A stretch of DNA of 31,578 nt from Mariniphaga sp964398855. GTDB lineage: Bacteria; Bacteroidota; Bacteroidia; Bacteroidales; Prolixibacteraceae. Under the pieces are notes generated by a model that saw only the letters and a list, made by a program, of their open reading frames with translations, was not told where the DNA came from and did no database searches. Where the stretch lies: positions 1 to 31,578 of the forward strand of contig CAYNOQ010000026.1 in assembly GCA_964398855.1 (NCBI GenBank), in the 5' to 3' direction. Below, one piece after another: positions 25,012 to 31,578 of the stretch; positions within the stretch are counted from its first letter, which is position 1; each line of letters begins with the position of its first letter. A program made the position numbers and the translations under genes.

Positions 25012-26166
25012 ATGGAGCGCAGAGACTTTTTAAAAACTACCGGTACGCTGGCTACCGGGGCTTACCTCGCAGGGACGGCACTGACATCCTGCCTTGCACC
25101 GGCAACTCCCAAAAATAAACTTCCCCGCTGGAGGGGGTTTAATCTGCTGGATTTTTTCTCCCCATTTGACTGGAGCAGAGGGCGCAACCGCATGGGCACA
25201 ACCGATGATGACCTGAAATGGATAGCCGACTGGGGCTTCGATTTTGTCCGGCTTCCCATGGCATATCCCCGCTATGTAACTTATGAGCACTTTAACAATA
25301 TCACCCCTGACGAAGTGCTTAACTTCAATGAAGAAGTGATTGATCAAATCCAGCAGCTTGCCGACAGAGCCAATAATTACGGACTGCACGTCAGTCTGAA
25401 CCTGCACCGTGCTCCGGGATTTTGCATCAACGCGGGATTCAATGAGCCGTATAATCTCTGGAAAGACCGGGAAGCACAGGATGCTTTTTATGAACACTGG
25501 AGCATGTGGGCAAAGCGGTTTAAAAATTATTCACGCGGGCAGGTCAGTTTTGATCTCGTCAACGAGCCTTGTATGCGCGAAGATATGAATGACCAGTTCT
25601 CAAATTCGGGTGCAGTTCCGGGCGGAATATATGCAGAAGTTGCCAAGAAATCACTGGAAATTATCCGCAGCCACAATCCCGATCACCTTGTTATTGCCGA
25701 TGGTAACAATGTAGGTAGCGACCCGATTCCCGAAATCTTCGATCTCGATATTGGACAAAGCTGTCGCGGCTATTTCCCGCATTATGTTTCGCACTACCGC
25801 GCCTCCTGGGTCTGGAAAAACCCGGATGATGCGCCCATGCCGGTCTGGCCCGGTGTCATCGACGGGAAAAACTTCAGTAAAGCAAATCTTGAAGAAATTT
25901 ATGCTCCGTGGATTGATGCGCTAAACAAAGGCGTGGGAGTGCACTGCGGAGAATGTGGTTGCTACAATGAGACGCCCCACGAAGTTTTCCTTGCCTGGTT
26001 TGAAGATGTGCTGAGCGTGCTGACCGAACATGAAATCGGATATGCGCTCTGGAATTTCAGAGGTGATTTTGGGATCATGGATTCCGGCAGAAAAGATATT
26101 GAATATGAAGATTGGTATGGTCATCAGCTTGACCGTAAATTACTTGAATTATTGAAAAAATATTAG
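25012..26166 (+). CDS. Glycoside hydrolase family 5 enzyme with twin-arginine lipoprotein-type signal
   Basis: A 384-aa (β/α)8-barrel hydrolase. The N-terminus has a twin-arginine signal (MERRDFLKTTGTLATGAYLA) followed by a Cys in LTSC, as in Tat-exported lipoproteins. GH5 landmarks: RGFNLLDFF, WGFDFVRLPMAYPRY, HVSLNLHRAPGF, acid/base Glu185 in FDLVNEP, and nucleophile Glu314 in HCGECGCYNE; YALWNFRGDFGIMDSG closes the barrel. It should cleave a β-glycan outside the cytoplasm; the subfamily and substrate are not readable by eye. Its start is 44 bases after the transporter stop, so it is probably third in the sialidase operon. A sialic-acid-linked glycan or glycolipid (endoglycoceramidase-like activity) is a possible substrate, by inference only. 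Confidence 0.83.
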   Translation: MERRDFLKTTGTLATGAYLAGTALTSCLAPATPKNKLPRWRGFNLLDFFSPFDWSRGRNRMGTTDDDLKWIADWGFDFVRLPMAYPRYVTYEHFNNITPDEVLNFNEEVIDQIQQLADRANNYGLHVSLNLHRAPGFCINAGFNEPYNLWKDREAQDAFYEHWSMWAKRFKNYSRGQVSFDLVNEPCMREDMNDQFSNSGAVPGGIYAEVAKKSLEIIRSHNPDHLVIADGNNVGSDPIPEIFDLDIGQSCRGYFPHYVSHYRASWVWKNPDDAPMPVWPGVIDGKNFSKANLEEIYAPWIDALNKGVGVHCGECGCYNETPHEVFLAWFEDVLSVLTEHEIGYALWNFRGDFGIMDSGRKDIEYEDWYGHQLDRKLLELLKKY

Positions 26167-26353
26167 AAGTATTTCCGAAGATTACCTGAAGGAGCAAAAC
26201 CTCAGTTTTCAACAATAATGAAAGTTTTGAAAGCTGTTGGAGGACAACTAAAAATAAGCCCGATGAGTGCTTAAAAAAAATAAGCTTCCGAAAAAATCTT
26301 ACCAAAAGTGACAAAATCCTAAAATAGGATATGAAAACAAATTTGAATTTTAA

Positions 26354-26361
26354 TATATTTG
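26354..26361 (+). promoter_or_regulatory. -7 promoter box of the 259-aa/PIN operon
   Basis: TATATTTG matches TAnnTTTG and ends only four bases before GTG 26366, so transcription would begin about at the start codon. No -33 element is seen. The toxin operon at 10851 has the same geometry. Confidence 0.4.
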
Positions 26362-26365
26362 CTCT

Positions 26366-27145
26366 GTGGAGAAAATAGGAGAAATAGAAATTCAAGTTGT
26401 TGGAAAGTCGGGAAATATGGATTTAACTCCCGACAACTATGACATACGACAAATAGCAAACATATTGCAAAATGTTGAGGATTTACTATACCCAAACAAT
26501 AAGAAAGACAGACCTCTTATAACTTACGATATTGAAGCTGGTTCTGTAAGACATATTTTCAGAACACCAATTCAATACATTATTGGGTTTAGCGCTGTTT
26601 TAGGACAAATACAAGGGAACAACTCCATAGATTTTCTCGACTTAAAAACAGCAAGAGCAATAGAAAACATTCAACAATTATCTCAGCAGAAAAATTATTA
26701 TTTTGAGTTTAGAACCTCTGTTAAACAGGAAGTTGAATTGTCAATAAATCCAGACACAAAATTTTTTAGAACAGAAAACCTATGGGTAGATGCAGAATTT
26801 TATTTTTATGGCATTCTTACAGATGCAGGTGGAAAAAGTAAAGTTAACATCCATTTAGATACTTCTGATTATGGCTTATTAACTATAGAAACTGAAAAAG
26901 ATTTTTTAGAGGGGCAAAAGCAAAACTTATTGTATAAGAAATTTGGAGTTAGAGCTTCAGGAAAGCAAAATACTGAGACTGGCGAAGTTGATACAAAATC
27001 ACTTTCTTTAATTGAGCTGATTGACTATAATCCAAAATTTGACTCCGATTATCTTGATTCTCTAATCAAAAAGGCAAAGAAGAGCTGGAAAGGTATTGAT
27101 ACAGACGAATGGTTTAATAATTTAAGAGGTGAGTATGAAGCATAG
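26366..27145 (+). CDS. Unrecognised 259-aa protein, partner of a PIN-domain protein
   Basis: A soluble protein without signal peptide or membrane span; no family recognised. Visible features: an opening β-strand (GEIEIQVVGKSGNMDLT), an acidic patch (DNYDIRQIANILQNVEDLLY), a central AGSVRHIFRTPIQYIIGFSA segment followed by GQIQGNNSIDFLDLKTARA, further β-rich stretches (YYFEFRTSVKQEVELSI, WVDAEFYFYGIL) and a C-terminal helix ending in WKGIDTDEWFNNLRGEYEA. GTG 26366 (after GCTCT) is the start; no upstream in-frame alternative fits. It overlaps the PIN gene by 11 bases, so the two are translationally coupled. The pair is much more A+T-rich than its neighbours and lies alone between carbohydrate genes, suggesting transfer. 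It may be an unusual antitoxin or a regulator of the nuclease. Confidence 0.75.
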   Translation: MEKIGEIEIQVVGKSGNMDLTPDNYDIRQIANILQNVEDLLYPNNKKDRPLITYDIEAGSVRHIFRTPIQYIIGFSAVLGQIQGNNSIDFLDLKTARAIENIQQLSQQKNYYFEFRTSVKQEVELSINPDTKFFRTENLWVDAEFYFYGILTDAGGKSKVNIHLDTSDYGLLTIETEKDFLEGQKQNLLYKKFGVRASGKQNTETGEVDTKSLSLIELIDYNPKFDSDYLDSLIKKAKKSWKGIDTDEWFNNLRGEYEA

Positions 27146-27620
27146 TGTTTTGCTTGACACCAGTTTTTTTGTCCGACTCTTAAATGACAAAGATATTCTG
27201 CATAAAAATGCAAAAGGGTATTTTAAATATTTTTTGGAAAACGATATAACACTAAAGATATCGACAATTTCTATCGCTGAATATTGTGTTAAAGGTAAAA
27301 TAGATGAACTGCCTCTAATAAATTTACAAATTATTCCTTTCAATTTAAATCATGCTGTTAGAACCGGAGAATTCGCAGAGGCTATATTTGAAGAAAATAA
27401 GATTAGAATTGAAAAAATTACTCCAAGAGCAATAATTCCAAATGATTCAAAATTATTTGCACAAGCAGACATAGACAAAGAGATAACCCATTTTGCAACT
27501 TCGGATGCAAGAACTAAAAATACAATGGCAACACTCAAAAGGCAAATTTTACCGAAATTTGACATAATAGATATCTCTATACCACATAACGAAACATTCG
27601 GAATAATAGATTTTGGCTAA
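27135..27620 (+). CDS. PIN-domain ribonuclease (VapC-like)
   Basis: A 161-aa protein with a full set of PIN-domain acidic residues: Asp8 in VLLDTSFFVRLL, Glu49 in ISIAEYCV, Asp104 in IPNDSKLFAQA and Asp124 in HFATSDARTKN. PIN proteins bind Mg or Mn and cleave RNA; many are toxins. ATG 27135 is preferred over GTG 27129 because it starts just before the first PIN strand. It overlaps the end of the 259-aa gene by 11 bases. At about 160 aa it is slightly longer than usual VapC, and the upstream partner is far larger than a standard VapB. No AbrB, RHH or MazE-like antitoxin is present. Confidence 0.8.
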   Translation: MKHSVLLDTSFFVRLLNDKDILHKNAKGYFKYFLENDITLKISTISIAEYCVKGKIDELPLINLQIIPFNLNHAVRTGEFAEAIFEENKIRIEKITPRAIIPNDSKLFAQADIDKEITHFATSDARTKNTMATLKRQILPKFDIIDISIPHNETFGIIDFG

Positions 27621-27737
27621 AGAACAGGCTCTACTAAACTGTATAAATGTAATGTATGTGAAAAAGTTAAGAATTTAAATTAACGAAAAACTGACATATC
27701 AGCAAAACTGATAAAACAAAGAGAAGAATTTAGTGAG

Positions 27738-27772
27738 ATTTTGTGTCTTTGGGACTTAGTGGCAAAATCCTA
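27738..27772. repeat. Short copy of the TTTGTGTCTT...TTAGTGGCAAAA repeat module
   Basis: Resembles the leading module of the composite repeats at 10950-11170 and 20740-20965 without the later parts. The rest of the gap 27621-27914 shows no gene and no clear promoter for the CE15 gene. Confidence 0.45.
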
Positions 27773-27914
27773 CAGTTCAAAAAAGACAAAATATAGCAGC
27801 TAATTTCTGGGAGAGTTCAGTCATTCATCCTGATAATTTTTGCAATTCTCTGTTTATTACATAATTTTACGCATAGTTTCATATATAAAACGATATTGAT
27901 AAAAACAGAATCAG

Positions 27915-29195
27915 ATGAAAAAAATTGGATTGTTTGTCATCGCATTAATTTTTTCCCAGCTGACATTTGCTCAGCCATTTGAGCTTACACCCAACTATGA
28001 TGAGAGTAAAGTGCCTGAATACAAGCTCCCTGATGTTCTAAAAACATTCAGTGGCAGAGAAATTAAAAATGTACGGCAGTGGGAAAAGGTTGGCAAGCCC
28101 GAGCTGCTGAACTTTTTCTCCAACAATGTTTACGGCAAGGTGCCCGGCAAACTTAAAATCTCAAAATGGGAAGTGGTTGAGCAAAGCGATAATGCACTGA
28201 ATGGCAAGGCAATCCGCAAACAGGTTGATCTCATTTTCAACAAAAACGGAAAAACACTCTTTTTCAATGTGCTCATTTATCTCCCAAAAAATATTGAAAA
28301 AGCGCCCTTGTTTTTAGGTTATAATTTTTATGGGAACCACACTGTCTGCGATGATGTAAACATCCGTATTTCAGACGCCTGGACACGCGATAATGACTCC
28401 TTCGGAATTTCAAACAACAGGCTTACCGAAAAATCCAGGGGAGTACGAAAAGAGAGGTGGCAGGTAAACAAGCTTATTGATGCGGGCTACGGGCTGGCAA
28501 CCATTTACTATTGCGAGGTTGACCCCGACAGGGATGATTTTTCAGATGGCATTCATCCCCTGCTCTATTCAAAAAACCAGCAGCGTCCGGATGCCAACGA
28601 GTGGGGCGCAATTTCCGCCTGGGCATGGGGTTTGAGCCGAGCAATGGATTATCTGGAAAAGGATAAGGATGTGGATGCATCAAAAGTGATCGTTTTCGGG
28701 CACTCCCGTTTAGGTAAAACTTCGCTCTGGGCAGGCGCTTCCGATGAACGGTTTGCCGGTGTGATTTCCAACAATTCGGGATGTGGCGGTGCAGCGTTGT
28801 CCAAGCGCGAATTCGGGGAGACCATTGCCCGGATCAACAACAGTTTTCCACATTGGTTTTGCCGGAATTTCATGAATTACAACCGGAATGAATATGCCCT
28901 GCCGGCAGATCAGCATGAGCTGCTGGCGCTGATTGCCCCGCGTCCGCTCTATGTTGCAAGCGCTGAAGAAGACCAGTGGGCTGACCCGCGTGGCGAGTTT
29001 CTCTCAGCTTACCATGCAACGCCGGTTTATAAACTGTATGGGAAAACCGGAATTTCTTCGGCAGAAATGCCGCCGGTTAATCAACCGATTCAGAATACGG
29101 TAGCCTACCACATCCGCACCGGAAAGCATGATGTTACCGCATACGACTGGGAGCAGTATATCAAATGGGCAAATGAGCAGGTTCTGAAGAAATAA
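27915..29195 (+). CDS. Glucuronoyl esterase (carbohydrate esterase family 15)
   Basis: A 426-aa secreted serine esterase (signal MKKIGLFVIALIFSQLTFA, cleavage before QPF). CE15 enzymes cut esters between 4-O-methyl-glucuronic acid of glucuronoxylan and lignin alcohols. Diagnostic features: VKFGHSRLGK-type nucleophile turn, here VFGHSRLGKTSLWAGASDER (nucleophile Ser264), GVISNNSGCGGAALSKREFGE (acid and sugar-binding Glu), PHWFCRNF, LLALIAPRPLYVASAEEDQWADP and the catalytic His in GKHDVTAYDWEQYI. All look intact and length is normal for the family. It stands as a single-gene unit, convergent at 18 bases with a GH43 operon, with which it plausibly shares hemicellulose as substrate. Confidence 0.9.
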   Translation: MKKIGLFVIALIFSQLTFAQPFELTPNYDESKVPEYKLPDVLKTFSGREIKNVRQWEKVGKPELLNFFSNNVYGKVPGKLKISKWEVVEQSDNALNGKAIRKQVDLIFNKNGKTLFFNVLIYLPKNIEKAPLFLGYNFYGNHTVCDDVNIRISDAWTRDNDSFGISNNRLTEKSRGVRKERWQVNKLIDAGYGLATIYYCEVDPDRDDFSDGIHPLLYSKNQQRPDANEWGAISAWAWGLSRAMDYLEKDKDVDASKVIVFGHSRLGKTSLWAGASDERFAGVISNNSGCGGAALSKREFGETIARINNSFPHWFCRNFMNYNRNEYALPADQHELLALIAPRPLYVASAEEDQWADPRGEFLSAYHATPVYKLYGKTGISSAEMPPVNQPIQNTVAYHIRTGKHDVTAYDWEQYIKWANEQVLKK

Positions 29196-29213
29196 TTCAA
29201 TTTTCACAGAACA

Positions 29214-30301
29214 TTATTCGGCAGTTGTAGGACCGTGAACCACTAATGTTCCGTCATCAAGCACTTCCATATAGTCAATGAAAACCACCCGGTTATTTCC
29301 CGTTGCCGATGTTCTTCCGTGATAAACACACAACATACTTTCGCCATCGGGTGAAACAGTTATGGAATTATGTCCGGTACCGGTTACAATCCCGCCCTGC
29401 TGCACATTTTTCTGCAACACCGGATTGTTTGATGCTTTCGTAAACGGACCAAAGGATTATCAGATGTTGCATAGCCCACGGCATAGTTCTGTCCGCCAAA
29501 ATAGTTGGCTGAATACATCATATAATAAAGGTTGTTCCTTTTAAAAATGAAGGAGCCTTCCGTCCAGCGGCGGTTTATTTCACCGGAAGTAACCGAACGG
29601 CTCTCCCACTCCGCCTGCTCATCTTCCATCGAAACAGGTGGTCTGAGCAGCAGTTGCGGCTCACCAATAACAGCTGAAAAATCGGGCTGCAATTCCACGC
29701 CGTAAATCCAGCTCTCCTCAATTTCATCAAACATCCCTTTGCTGCGTGCCCATTCCGACAATTCTGTTTCAACCGGATGCTTGTAGCAACATCTTGAGTA
29801 ATACAAATATACCTTTCCCTCATCAAAAAGAATATTGGCATCAATTATCGGATATCCCGGGTCAAACAGGGGTCTGTTGAGCAGATCAACATAAGGTCCC
29901 GTGGGTTTGTCTGAAACAGCCATGCCAATCCTGAAGTTTTCTAATTCATTTGTGGGATTTTCACGCCAGTCGGCGCTGTAAAAAAGATAGAACTTCCCTT
30001 CATGCTCATACAGCTCCGGTGCCCAGAAATTTGCAACAGACCACGAAGTATCAGTATTCCCACGGAAAATTATGCCTTCATCCTTCCACTCTTTTAAATC
30101 GGCTGAAGAATACATTTTAAATCCGTCCTTCACACCGCCCGTACCTGTCATATAATATTTTCCATCTGAAGCTTTCAAGATGAAAGGATCGCCAAATTCA
30201 ACAGGCAGCGGATTATTAAACTGAATTTTCTCATTTTTAGGACTGCAACCGTTCATAAGAATCACAACCACTGTCAGGCATAAAATGTATTGAAACTTCA
30301 T
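29214..30301 (-). pseudogene. Glycoside hydrolase family 43 lipoprotein gene with a single-base frameshift
   Basis: From ATG 30301 the protein has a lipobox (MNGC, Cys19) and GH43 signatures: base Asp in EFGDPFILKASDGKYYMTG, WAPELYEHEGKFYLFYSA, the pKa-tuning Asp in IIDANILFDEGKVYLYYS and the acid Glu in RWTEGSFIFKRNNLYYMMYSA. Near 29450 the frame goes wrong after GYATSDNP and stops at 29384. The other frame continues as expected, NPVLQKNVQQGGIVTGTGHNS through to DYMEVLDDGTLVVHGP, ending at 29214. One missing base (CTTTGGTCC where CTTTGGGTCC would restore LGPFTKAS) explains it. It may be a real mutation or a sequencing error; restored length is about 362 aa. It is second in an operon, 46 bases after the other GH43. 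Confidence 0.85.
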
Positions 30302-30347
30302 TTTGAATAATTTAACCTTATCACTAAATTTCTGCATAAACATAAGT

Positions 30348-31367
30348 CTAATTTTTGAAAACCGGCGCCTTCCATTCATGGGACGGAGAGTTGCCTTCCA
30401 CATGGGGCCAGCCATCTTTCCACTGCACTTCATCAAGCATGAGTTTTCTGCCTTTTGGGTCATTTTTATCTATAGCATGATAAAAGATCCAGGTTTTCCC
30501 GGAATCATCCTCAACAATATCGGAATTGTGTCCCGTCCCCACAAACCGTTCATTTCCACGAATAATCACTTCATGCTGATTCTCATTCATACTTTTACCG
30601 CCTCTGTTTTTATACGGACCGAATAAATTCTGCGATCTGCCAACCACGGTTGTGTATGTACTTTTAACTCCTTCGCAGCAGGAACCTATTGAAGCAAAAA
30701 GGTAATACCAATCCTTCCTTTTATAGATATAAACTCCTTCGTAAGCAGTGCCGGCAATCTGCTGTTTTTCTGCACCGGGTTTTATTTCCAGTCCGTCTGA
30801 AGTGAGTTCAATGGCATAAATTCCGCGAAAACTTCCCCAGAAAAGAAAACGTTTGTCGTTTTCTTCGACACAAAACGGATCGATAGAGTTTTGCACCTGA
30901 ATTTCATTACTTCTGAAAAGTTTTCCATGGTCAGTGAAAGGTCCTTCGGGAGAATTGGCAGTAGCAACACCAATACCGCAAGTCCATTCGCCACCCCATA
31001 CTGACATGGAATAGTAAATCACATATTTCCCGTTTATGTAATTAATTGCCGGTGCCCACAACCCACCTTTGGGTTCAAAGGTCGGACGGGTTTCATCGGT
31101 GAATGCGGTTCCAGTAAATTCCCAGTTTATCAAATCCTTTGACTTATGAATCGGGATGTTTCGGATGTCTTCTGTTGCATAAAGATAAAACCAGCCGTCC
31201 GGGGCTTTGATTACGGTAGGGTCAGGCAAACTTTTTATCACAACCGGATTTTGATAAATGTGTAGTTTATCATCTGCTCTCGGTTTTTCTTTTGCACAGG
31301 CAACCATCGCAGCCAACACCACTAACAGAGTTGCAAGAAATCCTGATTTTTTTAGCTGAATTCTCAT
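30348..31367 (-). CDS. Glycoside hydrolase family 43 lipoprotein, probable endo-α-1,5-arabinanase-like
   Basis: A 339-aa lipoprotein from ATG 31367 (lipobox MVAC, Cys24); a further 21 upstream codons do not resemble a signal. Five-bladed GH43 propeller landmarks: catalytic base Asp in SLPDPTVIKAPDGWFYLYAT, WAPAINYINGKYVIYYSMS, the middle Asp in SIDPFCVEENDKRFLFWGSF, the acid Glu in AYEGVYIYKRKDWYYLFASI and GTGHNSDIVEDDSGKTWIFY. The IDP...WGSF...GIY and ASIGSCCEGVKSTYTTVVGRS stretches are characteristic of the arabinan endo-arabinosidase group, though substrates in GH43 vary. It is first of two genes on this strand, followed 46 bases on by the frameshifted GH43. A near-consensus box TAATTTG may lie at about 31432-31438. 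Confidence 0.87.
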   Translation of the reverse strand: MRIQLKKSGFLATLLVVLAAMVACAKEKPRADDKLHIYQNPVVIKSLPDPTVIKAPDGWFYLYATEDIRNIPIHKSKDLINWEFTGTAFTDETRPTFEPKGGLWAPAINYINGKYVIYYSMSVWGGEWTCGIGVATANSPEGPFTDHGKLFRSNEIQVQNSIDPFCVEENDKRFLFWGSFRGIYAIELTSDGLEIKPGAEKQQIAGTAYEGVYIYKRKDWYYLFASIGSCCEGVKSTYTTVVGRSQNLFGPYKNRGGKSMNENQHEVIIRGNERFVGTGHNSDIVEDDSGKTWIFYHAIDKNDPKGRKLMLDEVQWKDGWPHVEGNSPSHEWKAPVFKN

Positions 31368-31578
31368 TTTACATAATTGGATTTTATTTCGTGATCGCAA
31401 TGTTTTTATGCATGCTAAAAAAATTCTCATACAAATTATTCAACAACCATCATCAGCAAGAAAAAGAGTTCCCGCAAATGAGCGCAGACTGTCCCTATAA
31501 ATTTTCACTCAGTTTTAAAAACGATTAGTGAGAAGCTTTAAAATAATTGCTTATCTCACTGTTTATCTTTCTGATCTG

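Noticed and set aside
1..31578. tRNA, rRNA and intact insertion sequences
   Set aside because: No T-loop GGTTCRA-type arms in a cloverleaf, no rRNA-like stretches and no transposase motifs were found in reading both strands.

Overview
The window looks like a piece of a Bacteroidota chromosome, most likely a saprophytic Bacteroidales/Marinilabiliales-type anaerobe. This is inferred, not proven. Signs are many lipoproteins with Bacteroidota-style signals, a carboxypeptidase-regulatory-domain TonB receptor, -7 boxes matching TAnnTTTG with almost no Shine-Dalgarno sites, and an oxygen-sensitive indolepyruvate:ferredoxin oxidoreductase. Composition is moderate to low G+C, with two clearly more A+T-rich islands, both toxin-antitoxin-like operons.

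Layout. (1) 75-7067: a β-propeller/phosphoesterase lipoprotein on +, then on - a TonB-dependent receptor followed by a surface-signal β-helix lipoprotein; a perfect 40-bp palindrome separates the two convergent units. (2) 7192-9607: a nested inverted-repeat element, a tiny membrane protein with an A8 slip site, a polytopic membrane protein and a lipoprotein α/β-hydrolase. (3) 9700-11340: a decayed AraC regulator, palindromic repeats, a HigB/HigA-type toxin-antitoxin pair and further repeats. (4) 11348-16718: two more β-propeller/phosphoesterases in a tight operon, so three paralogues in 17 kb. (5) 17405-20696: a hemerythrin-like di-iron protein, then iorA-iorB. (6) 21087-26166: sialidase, a mutarotase-symporter fusion and a GH5 enzyme, a compact sialoglycan-type uptake operon. 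(7) 26366-27620: an A+T-rich pair made of an unrecognised 259-aa protein and a PIN-domain nuclease. (8) 27915-31367: a CE15 glucuronoyl esterase facing a two-gene GH43 operon, whose second gene carries a single-base frameshift.

Together the genes suggest extracellular scavenging: phosphate or phosphoesters (regions 1 and 4), sialic acid-bearing glycans (region 6) and plant-type hemicellulose or arabinan (region 8), with amino acid-derived 2-oxoacid metabolism inside the cell. No SusC/SusD pair, tRNA, rRNA, CRISPR array or intact transposase was seen. The best candidates for something new are the 259-aa/PIN pair, the clustering of three propeller-phosphoesterases around a TonB receptor and a surface β-helix protein, and the unrecognised membrane protein/hydrolase operon.
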